Below are positions 1 through 8,308 of a stretch of DNA of 64,000 bases, in pieces. The notes beneath the pieces are model-generated. The model saw nothing but the letters and a program-made list of their open reading frames with translations, had not been told where the DNA came from and ran no database searches. The stretch lies in the NCBI RefSeq assembly GCF_015222005.1, contig NZ_JADFFL010000002.1, positions 744,001 to 808,000 on the forward strand, read 5' to 3'. A program made the translations under genes and the position numbers. The DNA comes from Mucilaginibacter myungsuensis (GTDB taxonomy: Bacteria; Bacteroidota; Bacteroidia; Sphingobacteriales; Sphingobacteriaceae). Within the stretch, counting starts at the first letter, position 1. The number at the start of each line of letters is the position of its first letter.

Positions 1-537
1 ATACTTTTCTGGGGCGATATTCACCTTGCCTTTATCGGCAAAGGCCCTGCCGTTAATGGTAAACTTTACCGGCGGACTATTAGTAAATCCCAAAAACTCC
101 TTCACCCCGCGTTCCTTTGCCGCTTTTAAGAACCATAACTGCCCGGCCTGCTTTTGCCAGTTGTAAAATCCGTCAGCATTGTAGAACGACTCCGCACGAT
201 GCCACTCATCGCGGATACCGCCCTCGCTGCCCTGTTCGGTACTGCCCGCGCCGATATTAAAACGCCACATGTTCAGCCCGATACCTTTGGGCGAACCGTC
301 CGCTTTATTTTGGGTACTGAAAAGCAGATCAGCAATAGCATTACGTTTGGCATCGGGCCAGTTACCCACAAACTGACAAGCCCAGGCATCCGACGCGCTA
401 AAATTGCTGATGGCTTGATAAGTTTTACCCGGGTCGATGCTGATCTTTGCCTCTTTGGTTTGGGCGATGGCGGATGAGGTCATCGCCATGGTTAGGCCGA
501 TAATCAGTATATTTTTTAGCGTAGTGCGTAGTATCAT
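1..537 (-). CDS. GH30-like secreted glycosidase (3' end outside window)
   Basis: The frame is open from ATG at 537 down to base 1, giving the N-terminal 179 residues; the rest lies outside the window. A signal peptide (MILRTTLKNILIIGLTMAMT, ending at SAIAQ) is followed by a mature start KISIDPGKTYQAISNFSASD and the segment WRFNIGAGS. These resemble the N-terminal half of Bacteroidota GH30 enzymes of the endo-beta-1,6-galactanase type, which fold as a (beta/alpha)8 barrel with a beta side domain. The catalytic glutamates would lie in the missing part, so activity cannot be judged. The neighbouring fucosidase gene is in the same orientation, which suggests a polysaccharide-use cluster. The family call rests on remembered motif similarity. 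Confidence 0.65.
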   Translation of the reverse strand, partial: MILRTTLKNILIIGLTMAMTSSAIAQTKEAKISIDPGKTYQAISNFSASDAWACQFVGNWPDAKRNAIADLLFSTQNKADGSPKGIGLNMWRFNIGAGSTEQGSEGGIRDEWHRAESFYNADGFYNWQKQAGQLWFLKAAKERGVKEFLGFTNSPPVKFTINGRAFADKGKVNIAPEKY

Positions 538-962
538 AAATGTCTTAAATATCGGCTAAGGCCAAAGGGCTTAGTTTTATTTTTAGGGTGTTTTGGGAGC
601 CCGTCGAACCATAGTGCGGCGGGCTTAAGCTATGCATTGTGGCAATGCCCTCCCCACGTCACCCTTCGACAGGCTACCCATGACGTGTTGTGGAGATCTG
701 TTTTTTTTTCTCTCCCGACAGTGGCACGGCTTCAGGTGAGGTGGTCAAATGCGTTGGGCGTGTGCGCGCCTGGGCTTTGACCGCCTGCAGGGTAAAGGCC
801 TGTGCGAAGAAGCATTGGCACTGTCTTGATCTTTGGTTCTTTCTATCAAGAGAAAGAACGGTGGTTGCATAGTTGCCAATTTGTGTCCACGTCATATCAT
901 CTTCATGGTCCGACGAATCTAATAATTCAGGGTGACGCCCCCGTTGTTTCCCGATCGTAAAT
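538..962. other. 425-bp intergenic region with three short hairpins
   Basis: No gene is supported here. Three perfect or near-perfect inverted repeats are visible: AGCCCGTCG with CGGCGGGCT (598-625), CACGTCA with TGACGTG (655-687), and GTTCTTTCT with AGAAAGAAC around a 6-nt loop (836-859). An 11-base T tract follows at about 700-710. The short open frames on both strands (674-895) look like translations of repeat-type DNA. The region separates two same-strand glycosidase genes and is probably the decayed remains of small mobile palindromes plus the GH30 gene's promoter. No TAnnTTTG box is obvious. Confidence 0.45.
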
Positions 963-2591
963 TTAAGCGATCGCTCCGCTTATCTTCAATACAAAAGCGA
1001 TCTTGCCCGGTGCTTGCGTTGGCAACGTCACCTTTAACCCGGCGGTGGTTTGCTCAAAGCCGATCGGTTGGTTGTGTCCTAATAACTCCACCTTATTAAC
1101 TTTTCCTGCCGATGCCAAACTCTTGATGACCGCCGAACCGTCGGCCGGCCAGCCCAGCATGGTAGCGTAAAGCGTTTTACCTTTGGACACAAAGCGTATA
1201 TCGGCCGCGGTGAATGGTTTGCCCTTGCCCTCGTTAAAGCCCTGGGCACTCAATGGTGCGGTGTTCTCTAAAGCAGGGCCTTCGCCGAAGGTGGTCCATG
1301 GGCGGGTGCTGTAGATGGATTCACTGTTTACAGCCATCCACTCGCCAATGCCTTCTACAATGGCGCGTTCCTTTTCATCAATGGTTCCGTTGCCACGAAC
1401 GGGTACGCTTAGCATCAGGTTGCCATTTTTGCTTACCACGTCTACTAAGGTATGGATAACTGTTTTGGCCGATTTGTAGCCATTGCGGTCGTAAACACCA
1501 CGATCGTAATGCCAGCTGCCTATGCAGGTATCTGTCTGCCATGGCAAAGGCTCGGTTTTGTTACTTTGCCCGCGTTCAATATCCCAAACCATGCATTTGC
1601 GCTGTTGCTCGTTCAGTATCTTGCCAAAGATCACCGCTTCTAACTTGCCGTGTTTTTTGATGCTGTTATTATACATGTGGGCGGCTATTCTTAAGCCTAC
1701 GTCACTAACAGGCCATAGCGGCAGTGCGGTATCGTCAAAATAGACGGCGTCGGGGCCATATTTATCTATCAACTCAATTGTGCGTTGATAAAACTTTTCG
1801 CAATATGCTTTTGATGGGGTAGACGCGCCGTTCCCCCAATCCCATTGGCCATGTATAGCACCGCCATCGGCAGCGCGCTCACCAAGCGGATGGTTCTGGG
1901 CATATAATTCTTGCGGATCTTCACCCTCCCACCATTTGCCGACACCACCTGCTTTGGTCAGGTTACCATCGTAAGGCACACCTGCCAACGGTCCTTTTTT
2001 ATCCGACCGTTGGGCAACCTCCATCCATTGCCAGGCATGGGCGGCATGTACGCTCACGCCAAACCTTAATCCATGATCCTTTGTGGCTTTGGCCCAGCCT
2101 GCAATAAGGTCTTTCTTAGGCCCCATGCGAGTGGAGTTCCATTTTTGATGCTTGCTTTTGTAAAGGTCAAAATTATCGTGATGGTTGGCCAATGCCATAA
2201 AATACTTAGCACCGGCTTTTTTGTACAAGCCTACCAACTCTTGCGGGTCCCATTGCTCAGCCTTCCATTCATTGATCACGTCTTTAAAACCAAATTTGGA
2301 CGGATGCCCGTATTTTTCTATGTGTGCCTTATACTGCCAGCTACCTTCTTCATACATCCCGCGGGCATACCAATCTCCACGCTCGGGCTGGCATTGCGGC
2401 CCCCAGTGCGCCCAAATACCGAACTTAGCATCACGGAACCATTCCGGCACCTGATATTGGGCTAATGATTCCCAGGTCGGTTTAAAAGTATCGGCATAGG
2501 GGGCTTTCAATAAACCGCCGGCATAACTTTTAGATACGTACAAAGCTGCGGCACCGGCCGCCAGTTTTTTTAGAAGGGTTCTTCTGTCCAT
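963..2591 (-). CDS. GH29 alpha-L-fucosidase
   Basis: Exo-acting retaining alpha-L-fucosidase that removes terminal fucose from glycans, probably periplasmic. The start at 2591 is preferred to an ATG 33 bases upstream because it puts MDRRTLLKKLAAGAA at the N-terminus. That is a twin-arginine-like signal (RR followed by hydrophobic residues) ending near KSYA. GH29 features are the barrel opening WFRDAKFGIWAHWGPQ, the segment ANHHDNFDLYKS, and VYFDDTALPLWP, whose first Asp is the likely nucleophile. A C-terminal beta-sandwich follows (last ~100 residues). The mature length of about 540 residues is normal. It is divergent from an AraC regulator, with paired direct repeats between them, so that regulator probably controls it. 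Confidence 0.92.
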   Translation of the reverse strand: MDRRTLLKKLAAGAAALYVSKSYAGGLLKAPYADTFKPTWESLAQYQVPEWFRDAKFGIWAHWGPQCQPERGDWYARGMYEEGSWQYKAHIEKYGHPSKFGFKDVINEWKAEQWDPQELVGLYKKAGAKYFMALANHHDNFDLYKSKHQKWNSTRMGPKKDLIAGWAKATKDHGLRFGVSVHAAHAWQWMEVAQRSDKKGPLAGVPYDGNLTKAGGVGKWWEGEDPQELYAQNHPLGERAADGGAIHGQWDWGNGASTPSKAYCEKFYQRTIELIDKYGPDAVYFDDTALPLWPVSDVGLRIAAHMYNNSIKKHGKLEAVIFGKILNEQQRKCMVWDIERGQSNKTEPLPWQTDTCIGSWHYDRGVYDRNGYKSAKTVIHTLVDVVSKNGNLMLSVPVRGNGTIDEKERAIVEGIGEWMAVNSESIYSTRPWTTFGEGPALENTAPLSAQGFNEGKGKPFTAADIRFVSKGKTLYATMLGWPADGSAVIKSLASAGKVNKVELLGHNQPIGFEQTTAGLKVTLPTQAPGKIAFVLKISGAIA

Positions 2592-2656
2592 AATTGGTAA
2601 TTCAACAATTAGCTGATCCATCAAAATTATTTGGATGCACGCCTAAACATTAGCTT

Positions 2657-2695
2657 ATATCCGACTTTATTTTGCATATATCCGATCTTTATTTA
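2657..2695. promoter_or_regulatory. Putative AraC-type operator: two direct repeats 21 bp apart
   Basis: In the divergent gap between the fucosidase and AraC genes, ATATCCGA occurs at 2657-2664 and again at 2678-2685. Both copies are followed by a CTTTATTT-like tail. The 21-bp spacing puts both half-sites on the same DNA face, the arrangement AraC-family dimers use. The repeats lie just upstream of the AraC start and within about 90 bases of the fucosidase start, so they could serve either promoter. Confidence 0.5.
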
Positions 2696-2712
2696 ACTTG
2701 CCTACACCGAAC

Positions 2713-3576
2713 ATGTCTGCACAAAACCAACATAGCTTCTCGCTCCTCAACGTAGACCAGGTACGGCTAACCCGCAAGTGGAATTATCAAAATGTGATCA
2801 GTCCGTATTGCCGTATCTATTATATTGATGAAGGCCGGGGCGAACTATCCGACCACTCGACCTCACTCGTTTTAGAACCGGGCTATCTTTACATCATCCC
2901 CAGTTTCACACTATGCAGTTTAAAGTGCGATGAACGCCTTGGCCAATACTTCGTGCAGTTTTTCGAGGAATCGGCAGATGGCGTTTCGCTGTTCGTTAAC
3001 CAACGCAACATTGCTAAGGTAAAAGCTACTTCTTTAGACCAAGCCCTATTCGACCGCTTGCTCGAGGTGAACCCTAACCGCGGCATCAACAGGTCTGATG
3101 ATCCCCGCATTTACGAGAAAGAGATCTTTTATAAGGAGTACCAACAATACAACGATCAGCAGACCCGTGCCCGTGGTTTAGAAACGCAAGGCATTATCAC
3201 CCAACTAATATCCCGTTTCCTGATCACACCTACCAAAGATCATATCAAACCCGAGGCCATCCCCGGCAAGATCGCTGATGCGCTTAACTACATCCTCCTC
3301 AACCTGCACCAGGAATTATCGGTGGAGCTGTTAGCTTCGCGAGCTGGTCAGAACGTCGATTATTTCTCCCGGATATTTCAACAGCATACTGGTATGCGGC
3401 CGTCAACGTTCATCAACCAAAAACGTATCGAAAGGGCCAAATACTTGATGGATAACGGCAGCCTGACCTTGCCCGATATCAGCAGGAAGACCGGATTTGA
3501 GAGCGTAGCCTACTTCTCGCGGGTCTTTAAGCAGATCACCGGGCTATCACCCCGCTATCACCGCAAACAGAGTTGA
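2713..3576 (+). CDS. AraC family transcriptional regulator
   Basis: Transcription factor of about 287 residues. The N-terminal half is a cupin-like sensor (residues ~20-110, with the motif IYYIDEGRGELSDH and a GYLYIIPS strand). The C-terminal ~100 residues hold two helix-turn-helix units, LSVELLASRAGQNVDYFSRIF and LPDISRKTGFESVAYFSRVF, ending in the usual GLSPRYHR signature. ATG at 2713 is chosen over a TTG five codons earlier. It is divergent from the alpha-L-fucosidase, so fucose or a fucosylated glycan is a plausible inducer, but this is inferred from context only. Its stop codon directly abuts that of the convergent dehydrogenase gene. Confidence 0.92.
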   Translation: MSAQNQHSFSLLNVDQVRLTRKWNYQNVISPYCRIYYIDEGRGELSDHSTSLVLEPGYLYIIPSFTLCSLKCDERLGQYFVQFFEESADGVSLFVNQRNIAKVKATSLDQALFDRLLEVNPNRGINRSDDPRIYEKEIFYKEYQQYNDQQTRARGLETQGIITQLISRFLITPTKDHIKPEAIPGKIADALNYILLNLHQELSVELLASRAGQNVDYFSRIFQQHTGMRPSTFINQKRIERAKYLMDNGSLTLPDISRKTGFESVAYFSRVFKQITGLSPRYHRKQS

Positions 3577-4590
3577 TCAGTCTAACTCGATCATCGCTTT
3601 GATCACGCCTGTTTCCGGTTTCAGCCAGCTTGCAAAGTTATCAGCCACCTTGTCAAATTTCACCGTATGGGTGATGTAGTTGGCCGGATCCACCAGTTTG
3701 TTTTTCATGGATGTGATCACTTGGTCAAAATCCTGTTGGGTGGCGTTACGGCTGCTCATCAAAGTGGCCTCGCGCTTATGGAACTCGGGGTGGTTAAAGC
3801 TGATATCGCCTTTTTGCAGACCGATCAGCACAAACCTTGCCCCATGCGCCATGTATTGGAAGGCGTTGTTGATGGCTTTCAGGCTACCCGTCGCATCTAT
3901 TACTACCGTTGGCATGTCGCCGTTGGTGATGTCTTTTAACCGTTCGGTCACGTCGTCGGTCAGGGCGTTGATGGTATATTCTACCTTTAGTTTATCCTTG
4001 CAAAAATCCAACCGTTGCTGATTAATATCCAGGGCGATCACTTGTCCGCCGGCAATTCGGGCAAATTCCATGGTGCCTAAGCCTATCGGGCCGGCACCGA
4101 TCACTAACACGAACTCACCCTGCTCAACACCTGCCCGGCGGATGCCGTGGGCACCAATGGCTAAAGGTTCCACTAAAGCCAGTTCATCTACACTTAAACC
4201 ATTAGCAGGCAGCAGTAAACGGGTAGGAACGGACAGCAGTTCGGCCATGCCGCCATCAACGTGTACGCCTATCACCTGCATATTGGTGCAGCAGTTGCCT
4301 TTGCCGGATCGGCAGGCTATGCAAGTGCCGCAATTGATGTAAGGCATCAGGGTAACCAGATCGCCCGGTTGATGAGTGTCGCTATCCGTGCTCACCACTT
4401 CGGCGGCTAACTCGTGACCTAAGATCCGCGGGTAACTAAAATAGGGTTGCGTCCCTTCAAAAGCGTGCAGGTCTGTCCCGCAGATGCCGATGCGTTTGAT
4501 GCGAATGATGGTATGACCGGCCTTTAATTTGGGCGCGGCTATATCGTTGTAGGTCAGTTGGCCGGGATGGGTGCAAACTAATGCTTTCAT
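3577..4590 (-). CDS. Zinc-dependent medium-chain alcohol/polyol dehydrogenase
   Basis: NAD(P)-dependent medium-chain dehydrogenase of 337 residues when started at MKALVCTHPGQ (4590); a start 7 codons upstream is also open. Catalytic-zinc motifs are GICGTDLHAFEG and GHE. The structural zinc lobe has the cysteine cluster CGTCIACRSGKGNCC. The Rossmann motif is GAGPIGLG. The sequence groups with sorbitol, galactitol-phosphate and L-threonine dehydrogenase-like enzymes; the substrate cannot be read from it. Sitting next to a fucosidase and its AraC regulator, a role in fucose or other sugar oxidation is possible. It is convergent with the regulator, with no base between the stop codons. Confidence 0.85.
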   Translation of the reverse strand: MKALVCTHPGQLTYNDIAAPKLKAGHTIIRIKRIGICGTDLHAFEGTQPYFSYPRILGHELAAEVVSTDSDTHQPGDLVTLMPYINCGTCIACRSGKGNCCTNMQVIGVHVDGGMAELLSVPTRLLLPANGLSVDELALVEPLAIGAHGIRRAGVEQGEFVLVIGAGPIGLGTMEFARIAGGQVIALDINQQRLDFCKDKLKVEYTINALTDDVTERLKDITNGDMPTVVIDATGSLKAINNAFQYMAHGARFVLIGLQKGDISFNHPEFHKREATLMSSRNATQQDFDQVITSMKNKLVDPANYITHTVKFDKVADNFASWLKPETGVIKAMIELD

Positions 4591-4781
4591 GCTTGTGGAG
4601 TGAATATGCAATTATAGGCTGATGAAGGTTTAAAATAAGTTCGTGTATTGGCGATCTGTTCAACAAAATTAACAGATATACTTATGCCCTTAGGGCCGTT
4701 GTTGCTATAATTCATACTTCGATGTTCTTTATTATTTTAAAAAGAAAATAATACATTAGCAGTTAAATTTTCTACCCGCTT

Positions 4782-6806
4782 ATGACTAACAGATTTGACC
4801 GTAACCTGCGGATGGGCTACGGCTTTTCCTTATTGATGCTGCTGGTGGTCGGCCTGGTATCATATCTTACGCTCAATAGTTTGCTCAGCAGCAATCGCGC
4901 CGTGGCGCATAGCGGCGAGGTGATGCAGCAACTGGAAAAACTGCTGTCGGTAATGAAAGATGCCGAGACCGGTCAGCGTGGTTATCTGTTGACGGGGCGT
5001 AGCAATTATTTAGAACCTTATAACGGCGCCTATCGCGCAGCGGAAACCACTGTTCAGCAGCTTCAGGATCTTACCTCAGATAACAAAGAACAGCAAACCA
5101 ACATTGCAGCCATACGCGGTGTTTTACGCCAGCGATTAGATATTTTGCAGGAGATGGTGACCAAAAAGCAACGTGGCGAAGCTATTGGTCCATCGGATCT
5201 GGATGCCGGCAAAGCGGCCATGGATGCCCTGCGCGATGCCGTGGCGAAAGCTGAAGACCACGAGCAACAGTTGTTGAAAGAACGTAATGCCACGCTGGAC
5301 ACCTATTCTACGATCACACCTATCTTCATCATCGCTGCTATATTATTAGCTTTAGGCATCACCGCATACTCATACCGCCAGGTGGTTGGCGATGTACGAG
5401 AGAAGGACCGCCTGCGCAACGAATTGGAGGCCAGCGAGGAAGAGACACAGGCCCTGAACGAGGAACTGACCGCCGCTAACGAAGAGATAACCGCCGCCAA
5501 CGAGGAGCTGCAAGCCATCAACGAAGAATTGTGGAGCGCCCGCGAGGAACTGGCTACCACCAACGTATCGTTAGAGGGCAAGGTGAACGAGCGGACCAAA
5601 TCGCTGCAGGATACCGAAGAGGAGACACAATCCCTGAACGAGGAACTGACCGCCATTAACGAAGAATTGGCCGCTACCAACGAGGAGCTAATGGCTACTA
5701 ATGAAGAACTGGCCGAAAGCAAAGGCCAGATGCAGCTAATGCTCGACGAGTTACGCCTGGCCGAGGAGCGTAGCGCCAAGCTGGTAGCTATTGTGGAGTC
5801 ATCCGACGATGGCATCATTGGTAAAGACCTTGAGGGCAACATCACCAGCTGGAACCGTGGTGCCGAGCATATTTTTGGTTATTCGGAAGCCGAGATCATA
5901 GGCAAGTCGGTACTAACGCTGATCCCTGAGGACCGGCAGGACGAGGAGCCTGGGATACTGGCCCGCCTGCGTAACGGCGAAAAGATAGACCATTACGAGA
6001 CCATCCGCAAGACCCAGGACGGACGGCTGATCGATGTATCGCTCACCATATCGCCCATTAAGGATAAAGATGGCAAGGTGACCGGCGTATCTAAAATAGC
6101 CCGCGATATATCTGAGCAAAAACGCGACGAGCAACGTAAGAACGATTTTATTGCCATGGCCAGTCACGAGTTGAAGACCCCGCTTACTTCGCTCACCGCC
6201 CTGATACAGGTGCTGCAACTAAAACTCCGCGACAGCGAAGAAAGTTTTGTACCCAATGCCTTAGACAAAGCTGTGTTGCAGACCCGCCGAATGAGCAGTT
6301 TGATCAGCGGTTTCCTGAACGTGTCTCGCCTTGAATCGGGCAAGCTGGTGATCGAGAAACAACGCGTGGACCTGAGTACCCTGATCCGCGAGATGATATC
6401 CGAAGTAAGGTTATCCGTTACCGGGCACACCTTTGTTTTTGACAGTCCTAAAGAGATAGCGCTTAGCGCCGATAAAGAAAAGGTAGGCTCGGTGATATCC
6501 AACCTGCTATCTAACGCGGTAAAGTATTCGCCTAAAGGCGAGTTGGTGACCATCGACTGCAAAGTGGTCAACGGCGAAGCCGTAGTGAGCGTCAAGGACG
6601 AGGGCATGGGCGTTAAACCTACAGATGTCCCGCGTTTGTTCGATAGATATTACCGGGTGGCCAGTGAGCACACTAAACATATTTCGGGATTTGGCGTGGG
6701 GCTTTACCTCAGCGCCGAGATCATTCGCCAGCATGGCGGGCGGATATGGGTAGAGAGCGAAAAAGGCGTAGGTTCTACTTTTTATTTCACGTTGCCGATA
6801 GCTTAA
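4782..6806 (+). CDS. CHASE3-PAS hybrid-free sensor histidine kinase
   Basis: Membrane sensor kinase of 674 residues. Transmembrane helices at ~13-35 and ~178-198 flank a CHASE3 periplasmic domain containing DAETGQRGYLLTG. A long coiled coil (~205-330) is built from repeats of the kind LNEELTAANEE and contains the segment VNERTKSL. A PAS domain follows (~335-445, SSDDGIIGKDLEGNITSWN). The HisKA domain has the phosphoacceptor His462 in MASHELKTPL. The ATPase domain shows the N box (NLLSNAVKYSP), G1 (DEGMGV) and G2 (GFGVGLYLS). There is no receiver domain. The convergent single-domain response regulator overlaps its 3' end by 4 bases and is the obvious candidate partner. Confidence 0.93.
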   Translation: MTNRFDRNLRMGYGFSLLMLLVVGLVSYLTLNSLLSSNRAVAHSGEVMQQLEKLLSVMKDAETGQRGYLLTGRSNYLEPYNGAYRAAETTVQQLQDLTSDNKEQQTNIAAIRGVLRQRLDILQEMVTKKQRGEAIGPSDLDAGKAAMDALRDAVAKAEDHEQQLLKERNATLDTYSTITPIFIIAAILLALGITAYSYRQVVGDVREKDRLRNELEASEEETQALNEELTAANEEITAANEELQAINEELWSAREELATTNVSLEGKVNERTKSLQDTEEETQSLNEELTAINEELAATNEELMATNEELAESKGQMQLMLDELRLAEERSAKLVAIVESSDDGIIGKDLEGNITSWNRGAEHIFGYSEAEIIGKSVLTLIPEDRQDEEPGILARLRNGEKIDHYETIRKTQDGRLIDVSLTISPIKDKDGKVTGVSKIARDISEQKRDEQRKNDFIAMASHELKTPLTSLTALIQVLQLKLRDSEESFVPNALDKAVLQTRRMSSLISGFLNVSRLESGKLVIEKQRVDLSTLIREMISEVRLSVTGHTFVFDSPKEIALSADKEKVGSVISNLLSNAVKYSPKGELVTIDCKVVNGEAVVSVKDEGMGVKPTDVPRLFDRYYRVASEHTKHISGFGVGLYLSAEIIRQHGGRIWVESEKGVGSTFYFTLPIA

Positions 6807-7168
6807 TTAGCCACCATTAATCGCTCAACCGTCTGTACCAATTCAGTAAGATCGAAAGGTTTATTGATCACTGCGTCGCAACCATAGATAGTTCGCAGAT
6901 CTTGCCCGGGGTTTTGATAAGCGGTAAAAATGATCACCGGTATCTGTCCAAGTGTTGGGTGAGCTTTTAATTTGTTACAAAGTTCTCCACCATTCCCGTC
7001 GGCCAATCTCAGATCCATTAAAAAAAGCTCAGGTTTAAAATCAACAGCTTCGGTAAGTAGGTCTGCTGCTTTACCAATACCGCGCACATCAAATTGCTCA
7101 TACGATAAAACTTCGGTGACCATTTCCAGTATATCCTGGTTATCGTCCAGTACTAAAATTTTCTTCAT
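6803..7168 (-). CDS. Single-domain response regulator (CheY-like)
   Basis: A 121-residue receiver domain without an output domain. The acidic pocket is Asp8-Asp9, the phosphoacceptor is Asp52 in LFLMDLRLAD, the switch Thr lies in IIFTAY and the conserved Lys lies in INKPFD. It probably accepts phosphate from the PAS/CHASE3 kinase, whose stop codon overlaps this one on the opposite strand. Convergent overlapping transcription could also give antisense control of the pair. With no output domain it must act through protein contacts or as a phosphate sink. Confidence 0.93.
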   Translation of the reverse strand: MKKILVLDDNQDILEMVTEVLSYEQFDVRGIGKAADLLTEAVDFKPELFLMDLRLADGNGGELCNKLKAHPTLGQIPVIIFTAYQNPGQDLRTIYGCDAVINKPFDLTELVQTVERLMVAN

Positions 7169-7493
7169 AGGTAGCTATAGTATTGGCGGTTAGCATGAAA
7201 AGCTGAAAGCGATGTAGTCTTGCAGGAAGAACCGATAGTAAGGCTCCGTCTTATTCTTAGACCGGGAACAGAAATGATCATCAATACCTATCAAATATCG
7301 TGAATAACATTCGAATATGCAAGCAAGTTGGAATGTTTATTAATTTGAACGATAAATTTAATGCGATATTTAGTGCTTTATCGAATTTTCTTAGAACGTT
7401 TCTAAATAGACAATAATCTGACAATTGACTTCATCGGTGTATATCTTTCGCTATAGATCAGATAACTTTGCGCGAAATTAATTTTTGATATAC
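7169..7493 (+). promoter_or_regulatory. sdhCAB promoter region with -7 box
   Basis: This 325-bp gap between the receiver gene and sdhC carries a perfect Bacteroidota -7 element TAACTTTG at 7463-7470. It lies 23 bases before the sdhC ATG. No convincing TTTG -33 element sits at the usual 19-21 bp spacing. The rest is AT-rich and no further feature was recognised. Confidence 0.55.
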
Positions 7494-8273
7494 ATGAGTC
7501 AATTTAAACAAACCTTCAACTCGTCGATCGGTAAAAAGCTGATCATGGCTTTAACGGGCTTGTTTTTGTGTACGTTCTTAATTGTACACCTTGCGGGTAA
7601 CCTGCAGCTATTCCAAAACGATGAGGGTTACGCGTTCAATGTTTACGCGAACTTCCTTACGCACTTCCCGCCGATAGAGGTTATCGCGTATATTTTGTAT
7701 GCGTTCATCGTTATCCACGCGCTTTACGCGTTGATCTTAACGATCAATAACCGCAAGGCCCGTCCGGTGCAGTATGCTCATCAGCCTAAATCGCCAACAT
7801 CATGGGGTTCAAAAAATATGGGCTTGTTGGGTTCTATCTTGTTGTTGTTCATTGTGATACACATGAGCGACTTTTGGTACAAGTATAAATATACCGATAC
7901 GGTAGGTTTTAAAGAATACCGCACCAACGTATTGAGCAATGAACGCACCGTTACCGATTTTGTACCGGAGTCCAAAGAGTTCGAGCATTCTTACACAACC
8001 GAGAATGATGTAGAGGTAGTTCGTGTGAAGGACCTGCACAAAAAGGTTTCTGAAAGCTTTAGCCAATGGTGGTATGTGCTGATCTATGTGATCGCGCAGG
8101 GTGCTTTGTCATTCCACTTGCTGCACGGGTTCCAGAGCGCATTCCGTACTTTGGGTTGGACGCACCGCAAGTACACCCCGATAGTTGAGCAGATCGGTAT
8201 CTGGCTTTTCGCGGTGATCATACCGTTGGGTTTTGCCGCTATGCCGGTAGTTTATTTTTTTATGGGTAAATAA
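7494..8273 (+). CDS. sdhC: Succinate dehydrogenase cytochrome b subunit
   Basis: Membrane anchor of complex II, 259 residues. It is the single-subunit diheme (B-type) form used by Bacteroidota with menaquinone. Five membrane helices are visible: ~18-37 (LIMALTGLFLCTFLIVHLAG), ~60-85, ~108-125 (LLGSILLLFIVIHMSDFWYK), ~190-210 and ~235-255. Histidines in the helices (HLAG, IVIHAL, IHMSD, SFHLLHG) are the likely heme ligands. An insert of about 45 soluble residues follows helix 3. ATG at 7494 is chosen over a TTG three codons earlier. It is the first gene of sdhCAB, 35 bases before sdhA. Confidence 0.95.
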   Translation: MSQFKQTFNSSIGKKLIMALTGLFLCTFLIVHLAGNLQLFQNDEGYAFNVYANFLTHFPPIEVIAYILYAFIVIHALYALILTINNRKARPVQYAHQPKSPTSWGSKNMGLLGSILLLFIVIHMSDFWYKYKYTDTVGFKEYRTNVLSNERTVTDFVPESKEFEHSYTTENDVEVVRVKDLHKKVSESFSQWWYVLIYVIAQGALSFHLLHGFQSAFRTLGWTHRKYTPIVEQIGIWLFAVIIPLGFAAMPVVYFFMGK

Positions 8274-8308
8274 GTAAGCGCTAAGCTTTCTGATAAATTA
8301 TATACAAC

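Noticed and set aside
154..477. Open plus-strand frame of 107 residues at the window start
   Set aside because: It is antisense to the GH30-like partial gene, whose signal peptide and family motifs are clear on the minus strand.
690..895. Small frames on both strands at 674-895
   Set aside because: They translate palindromic, low-complexity intergenic DNA and show no family features.
5303..5845. Serine-rich antisense frame within the CHASE3 kinase
   Set aside because: It mirrors the repetitive GAG/GAA codons of the coiled coil.
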